Shown: piece by piece, positions 10,921-22,255 of the stretch | Position numbering within the stretch: the first letter of the stretch is position 1 | Layout of the letters: each line of letters opens with the position of its first letter | Assembly: GCA_933207985.1 (NCBI GenBank) | Contig: OW240913.1 | Location: forward strand, 356,036,866 to 356,100,865 | Direction of reading: 5' to 3' | DNA length: 64,000 nucleotides | Source: Pelobates cultripes | Taxonomy: Eukaryota; Chordata; Amphibia; Anura; Pelobatidae | The notes under the pieces: generated by a model | Told to the model about the DNA's origin: nothing | What the model saw: the letters and a program-made list of their open reading frames with translations, nothing else | Databases searched by the model: none | Made by a program: the position numbers and the translations under genes

Positions 10921-12133
10921 GGCTCCTTACCAGATCCACTGCAGCTTCTGATGAGAAATCAATTGCTAGACGCATATCTCTTAGGTCCTCCACAATGGAA
11001 GAACGGCTTCTGCCACTCCTGATGTCCTCCTCCAGCTCCTGTATCCAAACCTTCATAGCTCTCGTAACTGACGTGAGAGCAACGGCAGGGTGGAGACTTG
11101 TGCCTGAGGCTACATAGGATTTGGAAAGGTAGTATTCCATCTTACGATCCATAGGATCTCTGAAGGAACCTGCATCGTCTACAGGAAGGGTAGTGTGCTT
11201 GGCTAGTCTAACCACTGCAGCATCAACTTTGGGTGGAAAATCCCATGTTTCAGCATCTTTGGAGTGAAACGGATATAATCTGGAGAACTTCCCTTTTGCG
11301 GATGATTTCCTATCAGACCTGGACCATTCTTCTTTAATAAGGTCACTAATTGTGGCATGCACAGGGAAAGCCGCTCTTTTCCTTCTAAGATCAGAAAAAT
11401 AGCGGTTAGATGTAGATGGTTCCTCCTCCGAGGGTTCCTTCAAGGTAAGGGTTTCTCTGACCCGGGCAATTAAATGATCCACCTCCGCAGGTACCAGGAA
11501 GTCAGGATCAGGGATAGCATCCTCCTCCGAGGAAAAAGCTAGGTCTCTCAGTGAAGCTGAATCCATTAACTCATCTTCCGAGTTTCCTGGAGACACATCT
11601 GAGGGCTCAGAATATCTAGGTCGCTTGTGGGTCTTACCAACCTCTCTTATGCCCTGGGCAACTGCATGTTTAATAAGTTGCATAAAGTCCGGTGTTGAAT
11701 GAGAAGGGCCAGCAGCTCCTGAGAGACAATCTGAACAGAGACGTTTAGATTTTGCGTGCGAACGTGCTAATTCGTTAATTGCATTCGCGCGCTTATTCAA
11801 ACGAAGCCGCGCGAACGCTAGAAACAACCGAACGCCGCGCATGCGTCCGGGAGCCCACGAATGCCGCGCAGGCGCACATGAGACTCCCGAACGCCGCGCA
11901 GGCGCACAGGAAATTCCCGAACGCCGCACAGGCGCAGGGGAACCGCAGAATGCACACAGAGAAAATACAGGTGCCAGGAGGTACCTTAGAGTAGGAAACC
12001 AATACTTACTGATCCAGAATGGGTCTCCAGAAGAATAATCTTGCAGGTAAGAACCAATACATGGAGCCATTACCTTGATTCTGGGGGGAGAAAATCCAAG
12101 TCCGGAAACCAGCCAAAATTCCATATTCTTCAC
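10556..12133 (-). pseudogene. DIRS Gag-like protein, copy 1 (in-frame stop)
   Basis: A 411-codon frame (10898-12133) and a second segment (10556-10834) lie in the same frame, separated by a TAG at 10898-10900. The N-terminal 110 codons cover a GC-rich tandem repeat and are probably leader, so the true start is uncertain. Recognisable Gag features are the acidic SEDELMDSASLRDLAFSSEE, the capsid-like KMEYYLSKSYVASGTSLHPA, and a basic arginine/glycine-rich tail (GRGAPSGNRGGKSRG) that would bind RNA. The order and overlap with RT match DIRS copy 2. Confidence 0.75.
11815..11945. repeat. CpG-rich tandem repeat in DIRS copy 1 leader
   Basis: About four units of roughly 31 bp, each with CGAACGCCGCGCAGGCGCAC or a near variant. 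It lies where the leader or promoter-proximal part of the element would be. CpG density is far above the surroundings. Confidence 0.8.
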
Positions 12134-12165
12134 TTGCTACCTCTGGGGTCATTGCAAGAATTATA

Positions 12166-12513
12166 GGAAGGAAAAACCCCCGGTCACTAAAGGGGTTTTC
12201 TCCAGGGGGACACCTTTGCGCAGGGGGACTGCCTGGGGGGGCCAGGCATGTTCCCCAACCGCGATCTGCAGCGAGAAAATGCAGCGGCTCCATGTGTCAG
12301 CGGATTTTAAAATCGGCGGACACATGGTAAATACCGATCGAAGTGATACCCTGTCACTGCGATCAGAGGCTGCAGACCACGGTCAGTGGGCACATGGGGG
12401 CTGCCTGGGGAGCCAGACATGCCCCCCCGACCGCGATCTGCAGCGGGGTAATAGTTTAGAGCCAGACCATTAAGGACGGCATAGAACGCCCTGCGGACTT
12501 AAGGGGTTAAGCA
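12166..12513. mobile_element. TTAA-type element fragment
   Basis: The right end reads GGACTTAAGGGGTTAA at about 12495-12510, the reverse complement of the CCCCTTAAGTCC terminus style. The motif CCGCGATCTGCAGCG occurs twice (about 12259 and 12431), as does a CTGCCTGGGG block, giving an internal duplication of about 170 bp. No protein is encoded. The left boundary against the DIRS leader is unclear. Confidence 0.55.
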
Positions 12514-12529
12514 TGCATGGGATTTCCTA

Positions 12530-12625
12530 ACTATAAGATAAGGCCAGGGACTAACGAAAGTAGTTTAAAAAGTTGGGCAAACTAGATGGGCCAAATGGTT
12601 TTTATCTGCCGTCACATTCTATGTT
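12530..12625 (+). repeat. LINE/SINE-type 3' tail
   Basis: GATGGGCCAAATGGTTTTTA followed by TCTGCCGTCACATTCTATG resembles the widespread 3' tail of CR1/L2-like retroposons of amphibians and reptiles, which end in ATTCTATG-type repeats. Only the tail is present. The family call is from memory of the motif. Confidence 0.55.
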
Positions 12626-12639
12626 TCTGTGGATTATTA

Positions 12640-12775
12640 CTGTGGAGCTACGTCATACACTCAGACACACCAACAATATGGAGTTCCTAGAAAAGAGGGA
12701 CAATAGGATAGAAAAAAGGGACAGAGGGATTTGGGCCAAAGATAGGGACTGTCCTTCCTAAACAGGTCACATTTG
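12640..12775. repeat. Dispersed repeat shared with 46150-46270
   Basis: Both places contain TGTGGAGCT, CAGACACACCAA, then a GAGGGACA(A/T)TAGGATAGAAAA stretch in the same order. This is a low-copy dispersed repeat of unknown class. Confidence 0.6.
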
Positions 12776-12779
12776 AGGT

Positions 12780-13300
12780 ATTCTACCTCTTCAAAAGGGC
12801 CAGATTAACCCAGGAATTGAAGATGAATGCCCACACTTGCCAGGTCCAACTCCAAGCTGCCTGGTCTGTTGCTGTGCAATTCTCTGTACCATATTCATAG
12901 CATATCCTTCCTGGCCTGGCTGACCATTTTGCCAAACACTATTCAAAACATCTACAGGGATCTTTATATACTAATCTGTATCTTATACTAGCAGTCATAA
13001 CATGACAGGCGCACAGTCGGATTTGCCGGCATATGCGCTAACCTTACCCAAACCCCCATTAAAACACAGACACAGGTTATACTGTTGGAAATAATTCGTC
13101 CACAGCTTTATTAAATTATTAATAAAATAATTAAGGAATAACAAATGGGGTCATTGCCAACAAATCTTAATAATGTTAACATCCCCCATATACATAACAT
13201 ACCCCTAGCAATGACCCCACAATAATAACAATAGATAACAATCTAAATAACATGTTAATACAGAAACTGGCCGTCCAATTTGACCACATTTCCACCAGGT
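12780..13300. other. No gene; possible LTR-like fragment
   Basis: The minus strand has AATAAAGCTGTGGACGA near 13105 and GTATATAAAG near 12965, which could be a poly(A) signal and a TATA box. Boundaries and a target duplication were not found. A 12-bp inverted pair, TGGGGTCATTGC and GCAATGACCCCA, lies at 13147-13158 and 13208-13219. Confidence 0.3.
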
Positions 13301-13304
13301 TAAA

Positions 13305-13650
13305 TTGTAAGGGTGTACCGAGACACCGCTACCCACCATATCGATTGTAGGGGTGTACCAAGACACCGCTACCCACCATACCCATTGTAGGGGTGTACCA
13401 AGACACCACTACCCACCAGTTCCAGTGTAGGGTGTACCAAGACACCACCACACCCCCAGGTTTGGAGCCACCGACGGGCTCGAACCTACCAACCATATCG
13501 ATTGTAGGGGTGTACCAAGACACCGCTACCCACCATATCCATTGTAGGGGTGTACCAAGATACCACTATCCACCAGTTCCAGTGTAGGGTGTACCAAGAC
13601 ACCACCACACCCCCAGGTTCGGAGCCACCGACGGGCTCGAACCTACCAAC
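13305..13650. repeat. Minisatellite with 155-bp higher-order unit
   Basis: The short unit GTAGGGGTGTACCAAGACAC plus CGCTACCCACCATA recurs about every 41 bp. Every three short units, followed by a CCCCAGGTT(T/C)GGAGCCACC segment, form a 155-bp block that repeats (about 13343 and 13498). The linker on the minus strand contains GGTTCGAGCCC, which resembles a Pol III B box. Confidence 0.85.
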
Positions 13651-14760
13651 CACGTGCAACACTGCCCAATCCACACTAAACCTCAGGATGCCTACTTTCT
13701 CCTCCATCTACCCTTGCCTCTGTGCCTTACGTCCATTTCCACCCGTCCATGTCCTCTCTTCTGCCCTCTGCTTGCAGTACCTGGCCTCTCCCCGGCCGCC
13801 TCATCCACTTGTGGCCCCTTTAATTAATCCTGGTTGCTGGCATTCCCCTCCATAGCTGCTCTGCTGCGTCTGTGAAGACTCCGCCTGCTGCTTTCACTAT
13901 CCCCTTCCTTCACCTCTGAACTGACCCTGGCCCCATCCAGAGCTGCCTCCGTCTGTGTCCCGCCGACCTGGTCCCCCCCCCCCGCCTGCCCATTGGGGGG
14001 GGAGGGGGACCGCTTTTTCACTGCTGGCCCCTTGCATCATTCCCCCCGTCCCTCAGGTATGCCACCAGGGGCAGACTCACCGGGACGCCTCTTGCCGCTC
14101 TCCCTGCCTAGCGGTCATCATGTCATGCTGGATTCCGCTGTCCTTTGTGCTTTCCCGCCCCCCTGCGCTCTTCCTGGTTGCCCTCATCCTGGCCTGCCAC
14201 CTTGCCTGACCGGCGCCGCGTCGAACATACGGCGCCAGCCGCCCTCCAACTCCTGCCTGCTTTCCGACCTCATTTTCAGCCTTCCCCTTGCCGCCTCCTG
14301 ACAGGCTCTTGGGCCACCGAACTAACGATGTCACTCCCAGGCTGCCTCGCTCTCCTTGCTGGCCTCCATTCCATCGCCACGTGGAGGGGGTAGCAGACGT
14401 GCTTGGGGGGCACCCCAGCTGCTCCTGCAGCCACCAGTCATGATTCTGCCACAACCTTTGTGACCAGGATGGTGGCTTGCTTGGAGTTCTGTCTGAGGCT
14501 GATGGGAGTGAGCATGCTCACTCCAGCCTCTCCTCTATGCTGTCTCCTGTCTCAATACTGCTCTGTTCTTCTATGCTGCCTCCATGCTGCTGATAGGAGT
14601 GAGCATGCAGTAGTAGCAGCTCACTCCAGCCTCTCCTGTACCTCCATGCTGCCACTGTTCTTCTATGCTGCCTCCATGCTGCCTCTGTTCTTCATGCTGC
14701 CTCCATGCTGCTGCCTTCTCCCTCCAGGGCAGGCAGCTTTCACAACTGACAGGTAAGCTT
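13651..14760. other. GC-rich, pyrimidine-rich region without a recognised gene
   Basis: C/T-rich sequence with TGCTGCCTCCATGCTGC-type repeats at about 14570-14712 and a C-tract at 13973-13983. The open frames have biased, repeat-like composition and match no family I know. A G-tract and C-tract could flank an old element, but no termini were seen. Confidence 0.4.
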
Positions 14761-17015
14761 AGGTTCAGTTAAAATGGCCACTTCCTATAATGGCTGGTAT
14801 AAATACTCCCCTTATGGCTCCGCCCTACCCAGCATGCTGGCTGTCACTACTTCCTGTGGCTGCTATGCCTACCTCCTGGCTCTGTCAAGGCCTGATCCAT
14901 GGGCTACATATCAGGTGACTCAAATGTGCCTTAGCCAATCTTCTCTGGGTCACATGCACATGGAGCCCCTTTGCCACATGACTCATAGGATGGATTCTCT
15001 GGGTCACCTCTGCCTCATGCAACTCCAGTTAATGTAACTGTGCTTCAGCTTGCTTTCTAAATTTTCATTTTCTAATGTATGCAGAAAAGGTTTTTATGTG
15101 GCTGCTAAATCTAGAGATAAGGACCATATTCTTCTTCAAAAAAGAAATTGGAAATGCAAATTTATATTTTGTAATAAGGAAATGCAAATTCACATTTTTA
15201 CCTCTGGGAAAGTTACTTGACTTGTATCCACTACACTCCATTATCACTATCCATTAACCCCTACACGACCTTAATACTTACACTACACAATACTAAAAAA
15301 CTCATTTGATATAAAAGCTATATAAAAGGTATATTAATGCTGAGCATGTAATAGAGAAAAGTAAAATGTCATCAAGGGGTTCTGGAGGCATACATCAGTC
15401 CGTGAACCATTGGTCTTGTGGTTTATAATGATGCCTCCGTGTCCGTGATATCTGTTGATATCTATAATACCTAAAAATACACTCTTTTAAACATTATGTT
15501 TCATCACTTTGGTACATTTGACATACGACACAGCACATCACAGCGTTCTAGTTAGCAAACACAACACACAGTATATTCTTACCATATAAAAGTCAGTCAA
15601 CATCTGTTTCTCGGTTTATAAATGAGTCCATTTGTTGTCAAATGACAGCATTTCAACACTATTTTGCCCTTCAGCTGTTTTCCTAAATTCCAAGATTTGG
15701 TTCTAGTCTGGAGAACATGCACTCAGTATAAGCTGTCCATAATTATAGTCACTGCAGCACAGGATTTTAAATACCGCCGAACACGTGAACATGTACACAC
15801 CCTTATAATAACCAGCATTAGGGTCTCATAAAGAAAAGCTTGGCTTTCTGCTGTATTCTGGAGATTAGAAAAGGATCTGCAGGATATTTAGCCCTTAGGC
15901 AGGAATATTTAATGTTTGCTTAGAACATGTTGTAGCTGTAATATTTCAATACATTAGAGTGACCTATAGTATTGTTTTGTTACAATCACAACTTGTTCCT
16001 TTAAGTCTTTTAACCAGCATGGGTTCTCCTGCCTTTTTAACATGCATAGCTTTGTACAGCCACACTCATTAAATGACTAGGACATTCTATTCTTTAATAG
16101 AATCCTTAAAAGATTGTCTTATTTAATATATTTAATGGAAAGTTTCAGTATGGATATTTCTACTTACAAATAATTGGAACACACACGTTTTATACTGTAT
16201 TGATTAATGTAAAGTTGTTTCTAGGTATAACAGTTAAAATCTTTACTAAAATAATTTTCCATTCTTGGAATAAATCTTCAGTCACGTAACATAATGGGAA
16301 ACGCAACTGCATTATGTATTTTAAGTACTGGTGAGTAGTAGTTAGGGGTAATTAGTAACAGGTAGGGGTAAATGTCTCCAGAACCTGGTGCTATGAAGCA
16401 ATGTAGCTTTTGCTATACACTATTCTTTTGAACCTTCCTTTTTATATTGTAGCAAACTTTTCACCATATGGTAAACAGATTGTGTTGAAATAACATAGGG
16501 GCTGAGAATATTGCTCTCCTGTAGAAAAACTGTGCATCATTTCATTACACAGTACTTCACTATTAATGGATAGCTTCTATTTGAGGTGTAGTGCTAAATC
16601 CGGTTGAAATAATCCCCATTTTTAGAATAAATCCCAGTCTTTGTGGACATCAAAAACTCAATATTCAAACAGCTCCAGGCAATTAAAAAATGTTTCCATC
16701 ATGCATAGCAGGTCTTTCCCAGAATACCATGCAAATATGCAAATGTGGTATATTTGGCAGTTTAGAGCTTGAACTGTATTAGTTGAATGGAGGTGGCAGC
16801 TCAAACTCCATTTCTGTAGTCTCTCTTTTTCCAAGCTAACATAAGATGCTTGTCAGGGAGAAGGGAGTAGCGCCTTTCAGTGTTTTCTGTTTGTATATGT
16901 GACAAAAAAAGAGCGAAGAGATCGAGAAGTATATAGTGCAGTATTCTTCACACAGTGGGAGAATAAACAAAAAAATGAATGCACTTACAGATAGATAGAG
17001 CTTTCAAGAACTCCA
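14761..17015. other. No gene seen
   Basis: A TATAAATACTCC motif at about 14809 lies after a CTGACAGGTAAG stretch, but with no coding or element context. From 15060 the sequence is AT-rich and featureless to about 17015. No exon, RNA gene or clear element end was recognised. Confidence 0.45.
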
Positions 17016-17135
17016 CTTCTATGCGCGTGAGCGGTATAATCCTCGCTTATGGATTTTATTAATACACGGAGGCTCCTATTACGCTGCACTCTTTCTTTAT
17101 TTCACTCAGCAGCAAAGAAAATTTTTTCAAAACAT
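17016..17135. repeat. Possible relic of a DIRS terminal repeat
   Basis: GGAGGCTCCTATTACGCTGC, then CTTTCTTTATTTCACTCAGC and AGCAAAGAAAATTTTTTC resemble in order the DIRS copy 2 terminal repeat (GGAGGC, CTTTCTTTACTAGC, AGCAGCAAAGAAAAAAATC). Similarity is partial and no coding part follows. Confidence 0.35.
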
Positions 17136-17183
17136 AACCAGTACATAACATTAAAGTCTGAGAGTAGTATCTCCTTAGCACCA

Positions 17184-17706
17184 TGGAAAATGGGTTTGTT
17201 TACTGGCACTATAAGATCCCTTTAATGAAGCAGTTTTGGTGTATAGATCATGTCTCAAGTTTCACTGCTTAATTCACTACATTTTATGAGTTAATCACAC
17301 CTCCCCTGACTGTGACTTACACAGTCTGCATGAAAACCAAATTATTTTATTTTCAATCAGTCTTAACTTGCTTTAAAAGTTGTATCTCCTGCTCTGTAAA
17401 TTGAACTTTAATTGTATACAGGAGGCTCCTGCAGGGTCTAGCAAGCTCTCAACAGCAGGAAATAGGACATTCTAAATTAAACAGAGTTTGCAATAAAGGA
17501 AGTGTAAACATGAGATCCCCCTTTCAAGGGAGAGTTTAGAAAGGCTGTGTAAGTCACATGCAGGGAGGGGAGACTAGGGCTGCATAAACAAAGTGGTTTA
17601 ACTCCTAAATAGCAGAGAATTGAGCAGTGAGGCTGCAGGTGCATTATCTATACATCAAAACCGCTATACTCAGCTTGTTTTGGTGACTGTAGTGTCCCTT
17701 TGACTT
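17184..17706. mobile_element. TTAA-type frog MITE with inverted arms
   Basis: The right end reads GACTGTAGTGTCCCTTTGA, a variant of CTATAGTGTCCCTTTAA. The arms pair: TTTTGGTGTATAGATCATG near 17229 with CATTATCTATACATCAAAAC near 17642, and GTGACTTACACAGTC near 17311 with its counterpart near 17546. No coding is present. I infer a Kolobok/T2-like family from the TTAA and AGGGACACT termini. The left terminus looks rearranged. Confidence 0.65.
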
Positions 17707-17720
17707 TTGAGGGATCCAAT

Positions 17721-17760
<40 letters not shown>
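17707..17760. repeat. (TA)n microsatellite
   Basis: A pure (TA)n run at about 17723-17759 directly after the MITE. Confidence 0.95.
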
Positions 17761-17762
<2 letters not shown>

Positions 17763-18435
17763 TAGCCGGTACAAGGCACCAGTTGCACAGATGTGAGTCC
17801 AGCTCTACAAAACATTGCACCTTATAAGCAGTACCTTGATAAGTGTAAAGGAGCAATCCAGGGATACCTCAACGATTAGAGATGTCTTTAGAACAAAGAA
17901 CTTTCAGTAAGGACACTAAGGACCTGTTTTAGAATATGTACTCCGAAATAGAGTTGCCTTCAGTTTAAATGGGGTCTTTCTCCTGACAGCTGACATAAAC
18001 AATGTCTTATCTTGCATAGATTAGAAGCAGACAATCAAGTCAGTGGTAACTGAAGGTGGTGTATACTTGGGCAGACAGAATATGCCAACTAGGTGTAGTA
18101 GTTTCCACCATTGCCATTGTTGTGTCGACCCTAGCCATGGCAACTTCAAAAATGAAAAATATCTGTAGAAATATTGGACCGCAGGTCTGTAAGCATACTT
18201 TTCAGCAGTACTGTTGTTATAGGTTCCTAGTCCCCTGTGGATGATGGAGTAGGTTGAAGTGTCAGGCTGTAGGAGGCCTCCTCTCCGTGCTCCACAGAGA
18301 TGTTGGAGAGATTGCTCCATTTTGGCTTTATTTTTGTTAAATAAATCATGACACAGTGTAATACGTCATGTTTTGCTGTTCATCTGAGGTTGTATTAATT
18401 GTAAGACCTGACAAGGAACAGATGATTGTTATTAT
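17761..18435. other. No gene seen
   Basis: Mixed-composition sequence with no recognised exon or element end. Short open frames on both strands look random. Confidence 0.45.
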
Positions 18436-18443
18436 ATCTTGAT

Positions 18444-18701
18444 TAGTGATGTCGCGAACATGAAATTTTCGGTTCGCGAACCGCGAACGTGAACTTCCGC
18501 AAATGTTCGCGAACCTAGTATTTAGGGCCCCCACCTGGGGGGGACCCTTTTTTTTTTTTAACAGTGAGCAGCCACAGGCTTAGTATTAGTAAATTAATAG
18601 GGGGCGGACCGAACATCGCATATGTTCGCCGTCCGTGGCGAACGCGAACACGCTATGTTCGCCAGGAACTATTCGCCAGCGAACTGTTCGGGACATCACT
18701 A
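18444..18701. mobile_element. hAT MITE with 8-bp target duplication
   Basis: The termini are TAGTGATGTCGCGAAC and, on the other strand, TAGTGATGTCCCGAAC. The flanks are the identical 8-mers ATCTTGAT at 18436-18443 and 18702-18709, the diagnostic hAT target duplication. The element is 258 bp and non-coding, and holds several short GTTCGCGAAC-type palindromes. Confidence 0.92.
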
Positions 18702-18709
18702 ATCTTGAT

Positions 18710-18912
18710 ATGTAAAACTATCTAATTAAAAGAGGGTGTACTTTCTTTTTCCCATGACTCACTATCTATCTATCTATCTATACATATATGAGCATGTGTG
18801 TGTCCTAGGAACAGTTAAGATACTACTCAAAATCCTCAAATTCCCAGATAAGAGGACTTATTTCCTCAACCCTCCAGGTAGTATATTCATGTATTGCTCA
18901 TTCTCGGGTTCT
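18710..18912. other. No gene; short (CTAT)n
   Basis: Contains a CTATCTATCTATCTATA tetranucleotide run near 18763-18781. Nothing else is recognised. Confidence 0.6.
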
Positions 18913-19780
18913 CTAACAGAGGGTTCTGGGCAATATCTTACCTGTTACTAGAACTGCACTCTTCTGGACAGAGAACTGAGATGTCCCACCTGGAATTTGT
19001 TGAAGCCACTCTCTCAACCTAAGTGTTACAGCCCTGAGTGCTCCTATCACAACTGGGACTACTACTGCCTTCTCTCTCATCATGCTTTCCAGCTCCTCTT
19101 CCACTCCTTGGTATTTCTCGTGTTCCTTCTTCTTGATGCTATGGTTACTGGTTATTGTCATAACGACCAGCATTGCAGTCTTCCATGCCTTGTCTACCAT
19201 ACCACCGTGTTTGTTTGCCAACACTTGCTTGTATAGTCATGACAAAGTGGTCTGGGCACACCTGGGGGTCTCTTTGATAGGCTGTCTTTATTTCGAGTGC
19301 ATAATAATATACAGTATTCCCAGGATAATTAATGTGTGCAATATTCTCTTAATCTTTACAAAACACTTGCTGTATGTCTGGATGAGAAAGTCCCACAGGA
19401 TCTTAGTCATTCTCAACTACCCCTTGCTCTATATGCCATCAGTTCCAGCCGATATTCTGCAGATTATTTTTCAGTGCACAATCCCAACAATTTACTATGC
19501 CTCTGCTAATATTTTGTACCCGGCTAAGTGCTGGATTGTCTCAGAGGCCTCTTTGCACAGTTTGCACCCTGGGTCCTGTCTGGTGGTGGTGCTCCTATTG
19601 ATCTGGTGCCGAGTGCCTGCTCCTTTACTGCTAGAGTTAGTGCCTCAGTGCTAATCCTATATATAGTGCTGATTGCAGTAGCTATACACATGTTTGTAAC
19701 TTCTGCTGCTGAGTCAGAACTTGCTGTTAACTCTAGAATGAATAATAGATTTGTTGATACAGCAGTTAGATTATACAACA
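18913..19780 (-). pseudogene. Non-LTR retrotransposon ORF2 C-terminal remnant
   Basis: On the minus strand, ALGTRSIGAPP, then a shifted frame GCKLCKEASETIQHLAGYKI (a Cys-x2-Cys...His segment) is followed by broken frames with KILWDFLIQT. The final open piece, 18913-19224, holds SIKKKEHEKYQGVEEELESM, VPVVIGALRAVTLRL and QKSAVLVTGKILPRTL. This order matches the region after the RT domain in a vertebrate and invertebrate LINE family I recognise by motif but cannot name with certainty. Several frameshifts and stops show it is dead. The plus-strand frame 19082-19654 is its shadow. Confidence 0.75.
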
Positions 19781-21189
19781 GATGGGCCGGAAAAATTATA
19801 AATAATTTCCACTGCTACTTGGAGTGTCAGCTCTGCTGCCTGAGCATATTTTTCTGTTTTTGTATATAGAAATTCATAGGGCAACACTGTATAATGAAAA
19901 GTGGCCCCTTGGTGATAATAATACACTCACAAGATATATAAAGAATGGATCCCAGATAAGCTGATTAGAATCAACCAAAGTGATAACCCATAATATGAAA
20001 GTAAATATCTGCTGTCTCAAATTGCATAAATATGACACACTGCACACGTCTGTGTAGGGTGAGAAGAAAAGGGGGCGAAAGGGAGAAAGCCCACAATGAT
20101 TGTGTGGTAACTCGGGTGATAGGAAATTAATCAAAAGCTATATTCTTCAGAATGTAAATAGCTAACTGCTAAAAAGAATATATGGATGCTAAATGAACAG
20201 AGATTGCTATATAACTATGTCGTAGATAGAATGATAATGAAATCTACTAGGTACAAAATTGCTACAAAGGTGTAGATGTCAAGTAGCAGCAGGGTAGCTA
20301 CAAAACTGTCGAGTGCTGAGTGATCGCAAATATAACACTAGCAAAAAGTATCGGATACCAAATAAAAATACGTTGTAACGTTTCCTAGATAATAAGAATT
20401 CTAACCGTGGAAACCGTTGCTAGTATACAACTGTAATTTTAGCACAGAACAGCAACAATAACGTGCCAAGATAGCAAAATATATGTAGCACTATTTGCAA
20501 AAAGAAGGAAAAAGGTAAATAGCGTCAGTCCAAAAGAAAGTAGGACTGAATAATAATACTAGACATATACGATAAGGTATAGGCTTGAAAATAAGAAGAA
20601 AGGAAAAGGGAATGGTCCTTAGGCTAAAAACCCACCCAAGTGCCTTCGTGGGCACCAGGAACTAACGCCCGCTAACACTATCTAAATGGGACAACAGACA
20701 GAAAGAAAATACTTAATATAGAAAAATTATGATAGATAAAAGGCGATAAAATAACGCCAGGAATCCCCTGACGCGCGCGTTTCTCTGGTTCTGCGTACAA
20801 ATTATATAACTAAATATATTCACAACACTCCAGAATGCATTAGCATAGGAACTCTAAAAATCGGAAGGGAGGGGGAGCCTTTCCAAAGAACTATGAGTCC
20901 TTTATCGACCATTTCCTACAAGCAAAATGATACACTGGGGTGTATATTAGTTGAATGTGATATAGATATAGTGTCTATTTAACCAATTCATGTCACTGAA
21001 GCAGTTATGGTGCCTGGAGCTTCCTGGCTCTTTTCTTCTATTCAGTGTTAAAGATTTCCGGTGCCTGCACTGGAGGTGTGGCTAAATCAGATCTTATACA
21101 ATGGGTGGGTGTTTGGATTGTTGAGGGAGCTCATTCACATCATCCAAACATCCCTTTGCACCTTTTGGGACAGAGATAGGCAGGGAAGA
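19781..21189. other. No gene seen
   Basis: Purine-rich and AT-rich sequence. A CTGACGCGCGCGTTTCTCTG block at about 20768 is unusually CpG-rich and resembles leader fragments of frog retroelements, but no coding part or terminus was found. Confidence 0.4.
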
Positions 21190-21793
21190 TATAAGGTTGC
21201 TTATGAGGCTGCATGTGTTGGGTAGGCTGCTTGTAGTGTATTGTGTCGGTAGAATACCTGTAGTGGTGTGTGTGTGGGCTGATTGTGGGGATATTGCTTT
21301 TGGGGTTAAATATGTGGGGTTGTTTCTGCAGGTAAGACTGCTGGAGAGGTTGCATGATAGGGTAGGCTTCCCGTGAGGTTGTGTATTTGAATGGGGCTGT
21401 AGTTTGTGTGTATAGGGGTGTTGATGTAGTATGTGTGTATAGGTCTTGTAGTGTGTCTGTGTGTGGAGGAATAGGGGAATTGGCTATGTGAGGGGGATAG
21501 GAGCTGTAGAGTGTGGAAAGAGGAGGATTGTAGTGTATTTTGGGAGATTAGATGCTGTAGTGTATGTGTGGGGACATATGGGCTGTAGTGTGTGGGGGAT
21601 AGGGGATGTAGCATTTGGGGGCGATAAGGGTTGTACTGTATGTGGGCATTAGAGGTGTGGTGTATGTGGAGATAGAGGTTGTTGTTTTTGTGGGGATAGG
21701 GAATGAGGTGTGTAGGAGGACTGTCGCATATGGGGGATATGAGCTGTAAAGTGGACGGGACAGCAGGGGCAACTATATATATATATATAAAAA

Positions 21794-21824
<31 letters not shown>

Positions 21825-21826
21825 TC
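21190..21826. repeat. GT/GA-rich low-complexity region ending in (TA)n
   Basis: Irregular units such as GGGGTTGTGTGTGTAGGG or TGTAGTGTGTGTGGGG from 21190 to 21770, then A-rich and (TA)n runs at 21772-21826. Frames across it on both strands are compositional artefacts. Confidence 0.8.
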
Positions 21827-21839
21827 AAACATCTATTTC

Positions 21840-22255
21840 CCCTCCCTATGCAGGGAGGTATGATGTATCCTGGTGGTTCAGTAGGAAAGGTCCCTTGCCA
21901 ACACTGGGGGAAGTATCAGAGTGCTGCCATGGTAACCCATGGCAATGCTCTGGTACAAAAGTCAGAGAAGGTACTTACCAGAGGTTCAGTCTCTCCCTAA
22001 TCTATCCCTGATGGTATTAGTGTAGTCTGATGGGGGGAGGGGGATAACTTTGATCTCTCCACTGGCTGTTGAGCCCCTTCTATGCACAGTGCTCAAGAAG
22101 ATCATTTGACCTTCCCCGTTGGTCTAAGACTGTGGCCAGTGCAGCCCACCAGGTGTTGGTTCAGTTTACCCAATGGCCAGTCTGGGCCAGTTCCCATCTA
22201 TGCAATGAAGAAACTCTGTTACTCTTGAGCAATACACAAGTTGCAAAGGCATTTT
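21840..22255. other. No gene seen
   Basis: Unclassified sequence between the low-complexity block and the MULE remnant. Its 3' part may belong to the same element. Confidence 0.4.

Larger units (their letters stand above)
8000..12165 (-). mobile_element. DIRS-type retrotransposon, copy 1, defective
   Basis: On the minus strand the order is Gag, RT (N-terminal part only), RNase H, methyltransferase-like domain, then tyrosine recombinase. This is the layout of DIRS elements, which integrate by a tyrosine recombinase rather than an integrase. A left inverted terminal repeat and an internal complementary region are present at 8000-8290. No matching right terminal repeat is seen near 12165, so the 5' side is truncated or its boundary is unrecognised. 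The RT core is deleted and several frames are broken. The right boundary is approximate. Confidence 0.87.

Noticed and set aside
13305..13650. CRISPR-like regular repeats
   Set aside because: Repeats are adjacent with no unique spacers, in a eukaryotic context, and form a minisatellite.
13498..13650. tRNA gene suggested by the GGTTCGAGCCC motif
   Set aside because: No A box, acceptor stem or cloverleaf could be built around it.
19082..19654. 190-codon hydrophobic plus-strand frame
   Set aside because: It is the opposite strand of the LINE remnant, whose minus-strand frames carry recognisable motifs.
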